Positions 11,393 to 24,151 of a stretch of DNA of 64,000 bases are shown piece after piece. The DNA comes from Aristolochia californica (Eukaryota > Streptophyta > Magnoliopsida > Piperales > Aristolochiaceae): positions 22,326,452 through 22,390,451 of the forward strand of contig JARWKL010000014.1 in NCBI GenBank assembly GCA_029961685.1, given 5' to 3'. The notes beneath the pieces are model-generated. The model saw nothing but the letters and a program-made list of their open reading frames with translations, was not told where the DNA came from and ran no database searches. Each line of letters begins with the position of its first letter. Position 1 is the first letter of the stretch. Position numbers and translations under genes: made by a program.

Positions 11393-12689
11393 AACGGAGA
11401 ACCAAGTTGTCTTCTAGAAATGACAACAAGATGGTGGAGAGATAATTCCGCCCAGCTCGGTATGGAAGGGCCAGCGAAGAATAGCCACTTCTGAAAAACA
11501 GCAACCTTCTGAACATAGATGACAACCAAGCCAGTAAACCCGAGAACAGAAACGGAAAGATACTTCCGAAGGCTCGATGGATTTAATAAAACGAAAACAG
11601 AGACTTCTTCTTCCCAAGTGGTGCTGCTGATTGCCGAGCAGAACCATGAACCAGCTCAGTCTGCGATCTTCGCCAACTCGGAATGGATATCAGTATCTTC
11701 AACCTCCAGAAACGGAAACAACATCAAAAAAATCTTCTCGCGAGATCATATTATTTCTACGACTGGAAGATTTCCTAGCTGGCGGAAAATAATAAGCAAC
11801 AGGGAAACGAAGGATGAGTTGTTCCAGAGCGAGTGCACTACTGATCAATTACGAAAGAAATCGACACACCAGCTCAGAGATCTTTCCATCCAGAGATAAA
11901 TCAATAGAGGAAAATCAGCACCTCGAGATTATCTCCCCGTGATAACAGAGGATCAGTAACTTCTCAAAAAATAGAGAACCGAAAGCTAAACCAGGTTGTA
12001 TCAGGGAGACTTCCGTTAGCAACACAATCGGAAAAATATCCTTCTTAAAGAGATACGTATCTGTCGTTAATGAGGTGTCCAAGCAGCAAACCTAACCGAA
12101 ACATCTGCTTCTAAAAAGGGCACGATCTGGCTGGCAATGTACAACAATGGTAATACATCTGGAGACTGGCAAGAATCTCAAGATAATTGAAAGCGAAGCT
12201 CGAGTATCTTTCTCTTTAAAATAGCCAATCCCGAGCTCCAACCTCCTGCCACGGTGCCCAGAAATCTGCTGATGCCCCGAAGATATCTTTAACTTCTCTA
12301 GAAAAGCAGGAGCATAAAGCAGAGAAGCACTGTGATGGAGAATACAACTATGCTTCAACTGATCTAGCAGCTCTTTGTAGCGGCTTAATGAAGAAAAAAC
12401 TGAATGGATGATGCATGTAACTGATGTTGGACAGTCACCTCACGTACGGGAAGAAACAGAAGTTGTAGCTTCATCTTTAATTTTTTTTTCAATCGCCATG
12501 TTAGCAACAAACCAATAACCAGCTCCTGGTACCTCAATCTTTTTTCTGTAAGCCAATGACGGTATGCACATGATCGTGTAGAGAGGTCCACACCATGGTA
12601 AGTTCTCGACCCTGAGGAACGCTCCTGGGCAGGGTAGAAAATGAGGGAAAGTCAGCACTGTGAGCTTCCTATGTTATACTAACACGAGG
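11393..12689. other. Unassigned stretch between repeats
   Basis: About 1.3 kb with only short overlapping frames on both strands and no motif I recognise. Base composition is closer to 45 percent GC, higher than the flanks. It could be leader or LTR sequence of one of the broken Copia elements, but I found no matching copy in this window. Confidence 0.4.
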
Positions 12690-13022
12690 TCATCAGATTG
12701 CACTTTTTTTTGTCACATAAGAGTAGAGGTGGTTGTGGAATAGGAACATGTAGATCGGTAAGAAGATGTGTAAGCTAAATAATTTCAGCTGCAGAGTGAG
12801 CTAGAGGACAATACTCATATTCACAACTGGAACGAGATATCATAGGTTGCTTTTTAGCACTCCAAGAAATCAAATTGTCTCTAAGATAAATGGAGTAACC
12901 AGAGGTGGAGCAACGAGTATCAGGACAGCCAGTCCAGTCAGCATCAAAGTAAGCAACTAGAGCACCAGGAGTAGCGGATGGATGAAATATAAGGCCAATG
13001 TGAATGGTACCTTTGACATAGC
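12690..13022 (-). pseudogene. Copia RNase H fragment
   Basis: The minus-strand frame shows ..VKGTIHIGL, ALVAYFDADWTGCPDTR, STSGYSIYL, ISWSAKKQPMISRSS and, past a stop codon, LTHLLTDLHVPIPQPPLLLCD. These are Copia RNase H blocks in order. The upstream (right) side ends abruptly where a plus-strand Copia gag begins. No LTR can be tied to it. It may be part of the outer minus-strand element or a separate fragment. Confidence 0.8.
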
Positions 13023-13029
13023 AAATGCC

Positions 13030-14920
13030 TTCAGTCATCAGTTGAAGGCTCAGGAAATCCAACTCAAAGACGATCTCCAACAATTAAAGCGCGATAATCA
13101 ATTCGTTGTCGCTTATAACCGCATTTTAAGGGTCTCTGCAATCAGCTTCACACGATCAGCAAACCTGTCGACAACACTGACAAACTTCACTAGTTTCTCC
13201 GTGGACTTGGCGCCAAATTTTCTACCTTCTCCGTCACATAAATGGCCCTCACGCCTCTCCCCTGCTTCTCTGACCTCATCTCCAGAGCCAAGAGCTTTGA
13301 GCTCTTTAAAAAATCACTAGAAATCTATGTCTCTCCCGCTACTGCTTTCATTGCCGCACCCCGTGGATCAAACCGGTCGACTCGCTACGGCTCTGGTCAA
13401 ACCCATGTCAACTGAGGCCGAACTCATTCAACCCAAGGGCTCTGCCCTCCTCGCTGTAAGATATGCCGTCTTGATGGTCACTATGTTTATCGATGCACCC
13501 AACGTTATGCCCGCAGTGAGTCCAATGAATCTCATGCCCATCTTGCCGAGGAATTCACAGGATCGTGCGCTCTCACTAGATCAATACCCTTCGACTGGTT
13601 CTTGGACACTGGGGCATCTGTTCATATGTCTAATAACACATCCATTCTGGTTCAATCCTCTCTGTACACGAGTAAGGATTGTAATTGTGGGGAATGGTGC
13701 ATCCTTACCTATCTCACATACTGGTATTCTCTCTCCTACCCTAAATATTCGGTTGTTAGATATTTTAATTGTTCCACATCTCACTAAAAATCTTCTCTCC
13801 ATCAGTAAATTAACGTATGATTTTCCTTTAATCGTTACATTTAATAACAATCTTTTCACAATTCAAAATCATCTCACAGGAATGGTGGTGGCAATCGATA
13901 AGAGAGACGAAGGCTTATATGTCTTGGAGCGTGGCAACCCTACCTTTCTTTCTGTCCTTGAAAATAAATTTTTACATGCTTCCTATGATTTATGGCATGC
14001 TCACCTAGGACATGTAAATTATTCTGTTATTTCTTCTTTACATAAATAAGGACATCTCTATCTTACCTCTTTATTGCCTTCCTCATCCTTATGTAGTTCA
14101 TGTCAACTTGCAAAAAATCATCGTATACCTTATCCATGTCATGAACATAGGTCGTCTCATGTGTTAGATCTTATTCATTGTGAGATATGGAACCCTTCAC
14201 CTATCAAATCCCATTTAGGATATGCATACTATGTTATCTTCATTGATGATATTTCCCGATTCACATGGCTTTATTCTTTGAAATTCAAATCCGATTTTTA
14301 TGATATTTTTACCCAATTTCAAAAACTTGTGGAAAATCAATATTCGGCACATATTAAAAAATTTCAAAGTGACGGTGGATGCCAATTTACAAGTACTTGC
14401 TTCCAGACTCATCTTCATACCCCTGGAATCCATCGTCAACTTTCTTGCCCATATACACCTACCCAAAATGGACGTACATAACGCAAACACCGTCATGTGA
14501 CTGAGACTGGTCTGGCCCTTCTTTTTCACTCCCATCTCTCTCTTATATTTTGGTTTGAAGCCGTCAATACTGTAGCTTACATCATCAACCATTTGCCTAC
14601 ATCACTTGTTGAAGGTAAATCATTGTTTGAACTTTTATATGGTTCATTTTCAAATTATGAAAATTTTCATCCTTTTGGTTGTCGTGTATATCCTTGCTTA
14701 CGTGATTATATGTCTAACAAACTTTCACCTTGTAGTATACCATGTATTTTTTTAGGTTACAATCCCTCTTATAAAGGGTTTCACTGCCTTGATCCTACCA
14801 CCTCACGGATCTACATCATCCGCCATGCTAAATTTGATCAAAACAACTTTACTTTCATAAAATCATCTCAGGCTCACCCCCCTGAATATAGAGTTTTTTT
14901 TAAAGCTTTACAGGCTTGAC
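13030..14920 (+). pseudogene. Truncated Copia gag-protease-integrase, plus strand
   Basis: Gag-like sequence starts near 13030 (HQLKAQEIQLKDDLQQLKR). The protease signature DTGASVHMSNN lies at 13604-13636. The GAG-pre-integrase block (LWHAHLGHVNYSVISSLHK) ends near 14049, and CSSCQLAKNHRIPYP follows. The integrase core appears at 14160-14480 (FIDDISRFTW; FQSDGG) and continues in a shifted frame at 14497-14919 (SLIFWFEAVNTVAYIINHLP; CIFLGYNPSYKGFHCLDP). The tail runs straight into the first tandem repeat unit. Reverse transcriptase, RNase H and LTRs are missing; there are internal stops and frameshifts. Confidence 0.85.
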
Positions 14921-15791
14921 AACAACAAAAGAGCCTGTTGGACCTAGGAGCAGTGTGGAGGAGTCTGATACTTAGTTGACCGTCGAAAGTCAAACAAAAA
15001 TAGGGACATGAGCTTCTATGCAGTGATGAAACCAACCTCAGCCAACTATAGTCATTCCTAAATTTTTACCCCATTCCTGGATGAAACCAACCTCTTGTGA
15101 ACCCATTCTTTCTTTCAGTCAGAGGGATGATATATTATCTAGCCATGTGGAGAATGCAGGCAAAAAAAAAAAAAAAACTAGATGGCAGGACTCAGTGGCC
15201 CGTCAATGTTCCTGAACTATTACAATCAAAAAGAGCAACAATATAAAAAACGAAAACGTCTACAATAATGAAAAATGAAACATCAATATGAGAAAAGAAA
15301 AATAATGAGTTTCTTGAATCTTGAAAACCATATTATGAGTCATGAAAATCAATGCTCTGATACCATGTTGATTTTCAAGACTTTGAGAAAAAGGGAGAGA
15401 CGCCCATTGGGAGAAAACAGGAGGAAGAAGAGGTTATGGACTTCTATCCTAACCCTTCCCCTGAAACTCAATTTATAAATTAATGAAACTACAATATTAT
15501 AATTATACCCCTGAATATAGAGTTTTTTTTAAAGCTTTACAGGCTTGACAACAACAAAAGAGCCTGTTTGAGCTGGGAGCAGTGTGGGGGAGTTTGATAC
15601 TTAGTTGACCGTCGAAAGTCAAACAAAAATAGGGACATCAGCTTCTATGCAGTGATGATGAAACCAACTTCAGCCAACTATAGCCATTCCTAAACTTTTA
15701 CCCCATTCCCGGATGAAACCAACCTCTTGTGAACCCATTCTTTCTTTCAGTTAGAGGGATGATATATTATCAAGCCATGAGGAGAATGCGG

Positions 15792-15822
<31 letters not shown>

Positions 15823-18666
15823 GGCAGGACTCAGTGGCCCGTCAATGTTCTTGAACTATTACAGTAAAAAAGAGCAACAATATGAAAAATGAAAACGTCA
15901 ATAATAATGAAAAATGAAACATCAATATGAGAAAAGAAAAATAATGAGTTTCTTGAATCCTGAAAACCATATTATGAGTCATGAAAATCAATGCTCTAAT
16001 ACCATGTTGATTTTCAAGATTTTGAGAAAAAGGGAGAGATGCCCATTGGGAGAAAACAGGAGGAAGAAGAGGTTATGGACTTCTATCCTAACCCTTCCCC
16101 TGAAACTCAATTTATAAATTAATGAAACTACAATATTATAATTATACCCCTGAATATAGAGTTTTTTTAAAGCTTTACAGGCTTGACAACAACAAAAGAG
16201 CCTGTTGGAGCTGGGAGCAGTGTGGAGGAGTTTGATACTTAGTTGACCGTCGAAAGTCAAACAAAAACAGGGACATGAGCTTCTATGCAGTGATGATGAA
16301 ACCAACTTCAGCCAACTATAGCCATTCCTAAACTTTTACCCCATTCCCGGATGAAACCAACCTCTTGTGAACCCATTCTTTCTTTCAGTTAGAGGGATGA
16401 TATATTATCTAGCCATGACGAGAATGCAGGCAAAAAAAAAAAAAAAAAAAATAGATGGCAGGACTCAGTGGCCCGTCAATGTTCCTGAACTATTACAGTA
16501 AAAAAGAGCAACAACATGAAAAATGAAAACATCAATAATAATGAAAAATGAAACATCAATATGAGAAAAGAAAAATAATGAGTTTCTTGAATCCTGAAAA
16601 CCATATTATGAGTCATGAAAATCAATGCTCTAATACCATGTTGATTTTCAAGATTTTGAGAAAAAGGGAGAGATGCCCATTGGGAGAAAACAAGAGGAAG
16701 AAGAGGTTATGGACTTCTATCCTAACCCTTCCCCTGAAACTCAATTTATAAATTAATGAAACTACAATATTATAATTATACCCCTGAATATAGAGTTTTT
16801 TTTAAAGCTTTACAGGCTTGACAACAACAAAAGAGCCTGTTGGAGCTGGGAGCAGTGTGGAGGAGTTTGATACCTAGTTGACCGTCGAAAGTCAAACAAA
16901 AACAGGGACATGAGCTTCTATGCAGTGATGATGAAACCAACCTCAGCCAACTATAGCCATTCCTAAACTTTTACCCCATTCCTGGATGAAACCAACCTCT
17001 TGTCCATTCTTTCTTTTAGTCAGAGGGATGATATATTATCTAGCCATGTGGAGAATGCAAGCAAAAAAAAAATAGATGGCAGGACTCAGTGGCCCGTCAA
17101 TGTTCCTGAACTATTACAGTAAAAAAGAGCAACAATATCAAAAACGAAAATGTCAACAATAATGAAAAATGAAACATCAATATGAGAAAAGAAAAATAAT
17201 GCGTTTCTTGAATCCTGAAAACCATATTATGAGTCATGAAAATCAATGCTCTGATACCATGTTGATTTTCAAGACTTTGAGAAAAAGGGAGAGACGCCCA
17301 TTGGGAGAAAACAGGAGGAAGAAGAGGTTATGGACTTCTATCCTAACCCTTCCCCTGAAACTCAATTTATAAATTAATGAAACTACAATATTATAATTAT
17401 ACCCCTGAATATAGAGATTTTTTTAAAGCTTTACAAGCTTGACAACAACAAAAGAGCCTGTTGGAGCTGGGAGCAGTGTGGAGGAGTTTGATACTTAGTT
17501 GATCGTCGAAAGTCAAACAAAAACAGGGACATGAGCTTCTATGCAGTGATGATGAAACCAACCTCAGCCAACTATAGCCATTCCTAAACTTTTACCCCAT
17601 TCCCGGATGAAACCAACCTCTTGTAAACCCATTCTTTCTTTCAGTCAGAGGGATGATATATTATCTAGCCATGTGGAGAATGCAGGCAAAAAAAAAAAAA
17701 AGATGGCAAGACTCAGTGGCCCGTCAATGTTCTTGAACTATTACAATCAAAAAGAGCAACAATATCAAAAATGAAAAACGTCAACAATAATGAAAAATGA
17801 AACATCAATATGAGAAAAGAAAAATAATGAGTTTCTTGAATCCTGAAAACCATATTATGAGTTATGAAAATCAATGATCTGATACCATGTTGATTTTCAA
17901 GACTTTGAGAAAAAGCGAGAGACGCCCATTGGGAGAAAACAGGAGGAAGAAGAGGTTATGGACTTCTATCCTAACCCTTCCCCTGAAACTCAATTTATAA
18001 ATTAATGAAACTACAATATTATAATTATACCCCTTAATATAGAATTTTTTTTAAAGCTTTACAGTCTTGACACAACAAAAGAGCCTGTTGGAGCTGGGAG
18101 CAGTGTGGAGGAGTTTGATACCTAGTTGACCGTCGAAAGTCAAACAAAAACAGGGACATGAGCTTCTATGCAGTGATGATGAAACCAACCTCAGCCAACT
18201 ATAACCATTCCTAAACTTTTACCCCATTCCCGGATGAAACCAACCTCTTGTGAACCCATTCTTTCTTTCAGTCAGAGGGATGATATATTATCTAGCCATG
18301 CGGAGAATGCAGGCAAAAAAAAAAAAAAATAGATGGCAGGACTCAGTGGCTTGTCAATGTTTTTGAACTATTACAGTCAAAAAGAGCAACAATATAAAAA
18401 ACGAAAACGTCAACAATAATGAAAAATGAAACATCAATATGAGAAAAGAAAAATAATGAGTTTCTTGAATCCTGAAAACCATATTATGAGTCATGAAAAT
18501 CAATGCTCTGATACCATGTTGATTTTCAAGACTTTGAGAAAAAGGGAGAGACGCCCATTGGGAGAAAACAGGAGGAAGAAGAGGTTATGGACTTCTATCC
18601 TAACCCTTCCCCTGAAACTCAATTTATAAATTAATGAAACTATAATATTATAATTATACCCCTGAA
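14887..18666. repeat. Six tandem copies of a ~630-bp chimeric retroelement unit
   Basis: The word CCCCTGAA (once CCCCTTAA) recurs at 14879, 15508, 16147, 16791, 17402, 18030 and 18659, giving units of 629, 639, 644, 611, 628 and 629 bp. Each unit holds: the end of the plus-strand Copia integrase frame (ATATAGAGTTTTTTTTAAAGC), about 340 bp of other sequence with a variable A-run, a reversed primer-binding site (CTCTGATACCA or a variant), and the first ~145 bp of the minus-strand LTR starting TGTTGATTTTCAAG. The length differences come mostly from the A-run and a few small indels. A 67-codon frame (MKHQYEKRK...) recurs in five copies, but this is explained by the repeat and is not called as a gene. 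Confidence 0.95.
18506..18516 (-). other. Primer-binding site of the outer element
   Basis: The minus strand reads TGGTATCAGAG directly inside the LTR that starts at 18517. The same site recurs inside the tandem units. Confidence 0.75.
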
Positions 18667-18898
18667 AATTAACCTAGTTACATAAATGTCATCTCTATGA
18701 GATGACTATTTATTTATCAACCTAGCATCACAATATGAACTTGTGGGGCTTCTCCTTGATCTACAGGCCTTAAGCCCTTCTTCTACATCTCTTGGATATA
18801 TAGGTCTTCCTTGGTCTTATGGGCTTGATTCCATCTTTTAACATACTTGGATGTGTGGGCATTCTTTGATCGTGTGGGTTTGGGCCCATCTTCCAACA
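18517..18898 (-). repeat. 5' LTR of the outer minus-strand LTR retrotransposon
   Basis: 382 bp from TGTTGATTTTC to CTTCCAACA, colinear with the LTR at 7726-8123. It has a primer-binding site on its inner (left) side, so it is the 5' LTR of a minus-strand element. It is followed by AAAAA. Its first ~145 bp also form the right-hand part of every tandem unit. Confidence 0.8.
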
Positions 18899-20091
18899 AA
18901 AAACATGAAGTACACAAAAACACTCAAGAACAAAATACCACTCAAGGCAACTCTCAAGACTCACTATGTCACTCTAATTCAATTTGCCTTCCGTCTCCAC
19001 CTTGTATATATATAATATACAGTGAGGGGTGAGAAGAAGAGGCTCTTCATCATGGAGATTTTTGTTCTTCTTCTCCAAGGTTATGATGGTGAATGGCTTC
19101 ATTTTCCCTTCATGATGGTAATCAGGCAAGGATCCCCTATTGTCTACTGGTTCAAGGCATCTCTATTTTAAGAAGGCAGTGGGGATTTAACTTCCCTATA
19201 CTACACGGAAGTTTATCTTGGATTATTGATACGCCTAGATTCTTCCGAAGTTGGTGCATGTGAGGCTAATGGAGACGAAAGTTAAATTTGTTGGTGGTAT
19301 GTCTACACTAGCTCAAGTACATCTTGGCCCACTAATTTGTTGATCTAGGATAAATAAATTTGTCCTTAAAAAATACCCATTATTTATAGCGTTATTTATT
19401 CTAAATATTCTAAGGATATATAGGAATAAAGTATATAAAGATAAAAGGCCCATTTTTTATACAATACCCCCTTGGTTTATTTCCTATTTCTCACATCTTC
19501 TAATCTATCAAGATTACCAGTAATCAAGAGTAACTGAACAAACAATTCACCTGGTACTAAGATTTATTCTCTGAGGGCTTATTTCCTATATTGCATTCTG
19601 GGTGAGTTATTTCAACCATACTGCTTTCCCTTGAATTAAAATTCATATCATTGATCTTGATATTTATAACAAACTTTAATTCATCGAAATCAAAGCCACA
19701 ATAAAAAATAAAGCTTTATTTGGTGGCATAATTTCCATTCTAGTATTAGAAGTTTGGGAGAAGTACTTTTTTAACTCTTTCTTTTATTGAAAGAGGGTTA
19801 CTCACCGGTAATGAAGAATAAGGGTTGGAAAAAAAAGTAAATTAGATTCATCGCCCCTCTCCTCTCCCTTTCCGTGCTTTCTTGATGCTGTGCTATTGAT
19901 GACGACAAAATTTAAAATCTTCATTTTGTATTACATATAACAGATATGATAGACGAGAAAGAAACCTTTCACAGGAGAGTTTGGGATCCATTTTATTAGC
20001 TTTATGTACAGTAACCAGGCTTTGCAGCCTATTTGCTGGTCATTGCAGGCCAGAAGACAAGCTCCCAGCTATGACATCGCTCCCTGAAGGC
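18899..20091. other. Intergenic or 3'-flanking stretch
   Basis: No coding sequence recognised. A short TA run occurs near 19005-19018. On the minus strand an AATAAAA signal lies at 19991-19997, downstream of the possible terminal exons of the WVD2-like gene, and could serve as its poly(A) signal. Confidence 0.4.
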
Positions 20092-20467
20092 TCACACTCG
20101 CTTCCTCCCGCTGTGAACAAGATCCACTGAACGCCATGGTACAACCTAAAAATTATGGTGAGAGTAAGTTTGCCATTTTTGAGTTCTGGAAGTAAAAATA
20201 ATGTTCTTCATACTGACAATATTCCACAAAACTGAGTGCCTAGCTTTGAAAGAAAGTTCTTCAATTATAAGATTAAATCACTGAAAATAGCATGAAACAA
20301 TCACCACCTTAAGCTTTTATACAAAGATCATCAAAATGACAGCTTTGAAAGACAAGACTAACCCTTCTGGGATCTGATTTTGAAGAGTCTCTTCTCAGGA
20401 AAGTTTGTTTCAGTAAGGGAGTATTTGAACTAATGCAGGGTTGTCTCAACAGGGCCGCTCCTGTTTC
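20092..20467 (-). other. Possible last two exons of the WVD2-like gene (weak)
   Basis: A 105-nt open block at 20363-20467 is preceded by a good acceptor (minus strand TTGTGCAG) and followed by GTTAGT. A second block at 20092-20145 is preceded by AATTTTTAG and ends in TGA. Both are in phase 0, matching the phase-0 donor that ends exon 5 at 30935, and together would add 52 residues (starting ETGAALLRQP, ending VHSGRKRV). They are basic and Ser-rich like the rest of the protein, but I recognise no family motif. If real, the connecting intron is about 10.5 kb and holds two LTR elements. This is inference only. Confidence 0.35.
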
Positions 20468-20809
20468 CTGCACAAGGACTCATGAAGATTGGATGAATTT
20501 ATCGTAGTCAACATCTATTCCTGAACAGTTTACACCAATCAACATTTCTGGAAATTAAGTATTTTAAAGACCATTTTCATCCAACTTCCAGTAATAAAAG
20601 TAGAAGCAAGATTAAGTCAAGAAGGTTAATTATAACTACTACAAGAAGCAACAAAATGATGTGAGCAATCATCCAATTATGGCTCCAGTTTTTTTACAAT
20701 ATGTTTATGCACCAATTGGTTGATCTCATTCCAGGATTCATCTTTCTTTGGATGTTTTCTGAAGTTCTTGAAGTGAATCCAAGTTGTGCTGAGTGCCAAA
20801 GGACTTTTG

Positions 20810-21245
20810 TTTTTGCAGCCTGGATCATATTATTACTATTTTTTCCTTTTTTCTTTATATTTTCTTGACTAGCTAACAAGATTGCTAATTTTAATTAGAA
20901 AATGTCCAACAAATATCATTTGCATGAGTTCTCATCTTTGTATGCAAAGTACCTATCTACACATAATGACCCTGGATTGAATAGAAATTAATCTACATGT
21001 GGGCAATACAAAAACTCCTCTCAGCTAATTTCTAAGTTTTTGCAGCCTGGATCATATTATTACTAATTTTTCCTTTTTACTTTATATTTTCTTGACTAGC
21101 TAACAAGAGTGCTAATTGTAATTAGAAAAAGTCCAACAAAAAATCATTTGCATGAGTTCTCATCTTTTTATGCAAAGTACCTATCTATACATTAGGACCC
21201 TGGATTGAATAGACATTAATCTACATGTGGGCAATACAAAAACTC
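20810..21245. repeat. Tandem duplication of ~230 bp
   Basis: Bases about 20810-21020 and 21040-21250 share TTTTTGCAGCCTGGATCATA, CTTGACTAGCTAACAAG, the GCATGAGTTCTCATCTTT segment and ATCTACATGTGGGCAATAC in the same order, with a few substitutions. It is a local direct duplication in non-coding sequence. Confidence 0.85.
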
Positions 21246-22373
21246 CTTTCAGCTAATTTCTAATGACTGGGATCAGCTACTTTACCTCTCTCTTCTTGCT
21301 CTCTCTGTCATTTCTTCCAAGTTGAAACTCCATTGTATGATTCATATTTGATTTTGTCAGAGATAAGTTGACACACCTGGTTTTCCAGATACAGCACAGA
21401 ATGTGATTTCTACTTTGAAAAATAAACCCTGGTCATAAATTGAATCAAACCTAAAATATAAACAATAATTTATAAGGAGGTACCATAAAGAAATTAAAAT
21501 ATATGAATAATGCCGCTTAAGATTTAAATAATGGATTTCAATGTCCATCTAACTGCAACTTTTGGTATGGTTATGACATGACAAGTGTAATGTGAAGGTC
21601 CTCCTTATTCATACGAGGAGATGACTGTTTAAAGCATGACTTTCTTCTTCTTCTTCTTCTTTTTTCTTTTTGTTTCTTTGGCAACCTTGTGATAGACCCC
21701 AAATTAGGCTACTTACTTTAGACGGGTAAACAGAAGGATAATTAGAGGGTGATTAATGGGTCAAGGGCATTTTGGGAATTGGACAATTTTACGTGGTTTA
21801 GGGAGAAAATTTAGAGAGGGAACCGAGGGAGAGGAAGGGGCGCGTCGTTTAGTATTCAGAGGAGTGTGGCTCAGGGAGAGTACTGGTATCTCGAATACCA
21901 GGGTTATCAGTGACTATTTCCGATGAGTTCGATATCGATTTCTACAGTGAAGTTTTCGTTTTCTTACGTTGGTTGTATTCGCATAAGGATTGGAGTCTAT
22001 CGGAGGTATTCTTGTTCGATTTCGGTGATTTCATTTGGGAAGGAAAGGTTCGTCGCTCTTTCTTTTTGTTTGTTTTGCTTGAAAATCTTTATTCCTGTTT
22101 TGGGGTATATCATCTGGTATCAGAGCGAGGTTGGGTTCGCATCTGGAGTTTGGCAGTGAAACAAAGTTTCCGTTTTTCGATTTCAGTTGCATTCAAGGCA
22201 TTGTCTTACTAAATCGGAAGTATATCAGAGGTCTCGGGAGCGTCGTCTGCTCGAAGGTGGTTTCTGTACGATTTTGGTAGTAAGGATATTAGAGCTCGTT
22301 TGTCGGGAGTCGAGGGTGAGTTTCAACTTCAACAATTGGTAGAGAAGAAGAAGAGTAAAAAACAAAAATTCCG

Positions 22374-23450
22374 ATGGCGACTACCAGAATGGAGTGGAGG
22401 GTGGAATCGGTGGAAGGAATCGTGGGCTCCGTAAGGGAGGAGGTGAGCTCGATGAAGGAAGAGGTTCGGAAGGTTCCGGCCATGGAACAAGGGTTGACGG
22501 CGCTGATTGGGCAGGTTGAACAATTATTGTGTACCCAGGAGGAACTCAACCGAAATCTGAATGCACAGAGTAGGACGATGACGGCGAGACAGAGGCTGGA
22601 CTCGGCAGTGGGCGATAACTAGATCCAGAGAGGTATCGGACATGGAAGAGATGGTGGCAAGGTAGATTGGAATAAACAAAGTCGATATGAAGTGCGACCC
22701 AAAAAGTTAGAGTTGCCAATTTTTTAGGGAGAAGACCCAGATGACTGGATTTACAGAGTTGAACGCTATTTCTCGGTTAACCGGGTATCTCACGGTGAAA
22801 AACTGGAAGCCGTCATAGTATGTCTGGAATGGGAGACATTAAAATGGTTCAAGTATGAAAATAACAGGAGGGAGATCATGAACTGGGAAGAATTTCAGTC
22901 CTTATTGCTAAAACGATTCCGAAGTTCCGAGGACGGCTCTCCTTATGAGAAATATATGGCGCTGCAGCAGGAGACCACCGTGAGAGATTACAGAAGGCGA
23001 TTTGAGGATTTGGCTTCCACGTTGGAAGATATTCCAGAAAAGGTATTGGAGTCCAACTTTGTTAATGGGCTCCAGCCCGAAATTCGGGCCGAGGTGAAGG
23101 TGTTGGAGCCCAATGGGTTGGGAAGGACCATGGAGTTGGCCCAAAAGTTGGAAGCAAAAAATAAAGTTATTAAGCAGACTCAGTTTGGGCTAGGTACTCC
23201 AAACCCAGCGAGGACCATAGTTGGGAGTAATGGCAGCACTACGGCCATGGCAGAAATGATAAAACATGGGATGGAGAAGAGCACGCCATTCAGGAAACTC
23301 ACGGAAGCCGAAATCCAATACCGGAGAGAGCGGGGTTTGTGCTACCGTTGTGATGAAAAATCTCAACTGGGCATAGATGTAAAAAAAGGACCTACAAGTG
23401 CTGATTTTACAGGAGTTGGAAGATGAAGTTCTGGAGGATAGCGACGACGG
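22374..23450 (+). pseudogene. Ty3-type gag, frame-broken
   Basis: An N-terminal frame 22374-22622 (MATTRMEWRVESVEG..., probably coiled) ends in a stop. The retrotransposon gag core follows at 22878-23426: NWEEFQSLLLKRFRSSEDG, YEKYMALQQETTVRDYRRRF, VNGLQPEIRAEVKVLEP and MELAQKLEAKNK. The zinc knuckle begins normally (GLCYRCDEK) but a frame change removes the later His and Cys. The capsid core is well preserved for a copy this small. Confidence 0.85.
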
Positions 23451-23591
23451 CAAGTGTGAACAGCAGGAGGACGAGATTAGAGCGGCCGCTCAAATAGTGG
23501 AGGTGTCCTTGAATTCGGTAGTTGAATTAACACTTTCACAGACTATCAAGATTGCGAGAAGCATAAGAACAATCAGTCGTCGTACTTATTG

Positions 23592-24151
23592 ATGGAGAAG
23601 CAACTCATAATTTCATTTCCACCACAGTGGTCACGAAAATGCACTTGCCTTTATCTCCAACAGCAAAGTATGGCGTTCAATTGTGTATAGGTGCAGCACT
23701 GCCCCGGAAAGGAATTTGTAAGGGGGTTCGATTAACTCTTCAAGGAATAGAGATTGTGGACGAATTTTTGCCTTTGGAATTGGGAAGCACCGATGTGATT
23801 TTAGGTGTACAGTGGTTGGCAACCTTAGGCGGAACATATACGAATTGGAAAACACAGGTTATGAAGTTTCGATTGGGTAATGAGACTGTGGTGTTACAGG
23901 GAGATCTCTCCTTACACAAAACTTTGGTTTCACTCAAAGCGATGATGCGAACTATCAAGCATGAGGGACATGGGATTTTTGTGGAGTTGAGCAGTACCAC
24001 AGTGGTAATATCACAACCTGCTGCTATTCTGAGTATCCCAAGAGTGGAAAAAATAAAAAGGGGAGCCGCAGCAGTTGGAGGTTTTGGTGCAATGGAAAGA
24101 CCTCCCGAGTTTGAAACCACTTGGGAGGATTTTGAGGCCATGAGGCTCTAG
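23592..24151 (+). pseudogene. Ty3-type retroviral-like aspartic protease
   Basis: The frame starting upstream of M-23627 reads LIDGEATHNFIS, the usual retropepsin-like active-site block with a changed triad (DGE where D-S/G-G is usual). It continues LPLELGSTDVILGVQWLATLG, the conserved second half (ILG motif). The remainder (TNWKTQVMKFRLGNETVVLQG) is the typical linker before reverse transcriptase, but the element ends soon after at a polypurine tract with no RT. Enzyme activity is doubtful given the altered active site. Confidence 0.85.

Noticed and set aside
11092..11529. 145-codon minus-strand frame as a gene
   Set aside because: It reads through the hAT subterminal GAGC-rich words, giving an Arg/Ala/Ser-rich artefact, and has an overlapping frame on the other strand.
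15275..18629. Recurring 67-codon frame (MKHQYEKRK...) as a conserved small gene family
   Set aside because: It occurs only because the tandem unit repeats. It spans the primer-binding site and LTR start, and has no protein-like conservation pattern beyond that of the DNA.
14887..18666. CRISPR array or other regular prokaryotic-type repeat
   Set aside because: Units are ~630 bp, derived from retroelements, in a plant genome; there are no short repeat and spacer features.
21290..21440. Possible TPX2-domain exon (EEMTERARRER-like reading)
   Set aside because: The frame carries a stop in the reading that shows the motif, and the surrounding residues do not match the TPX2 box.
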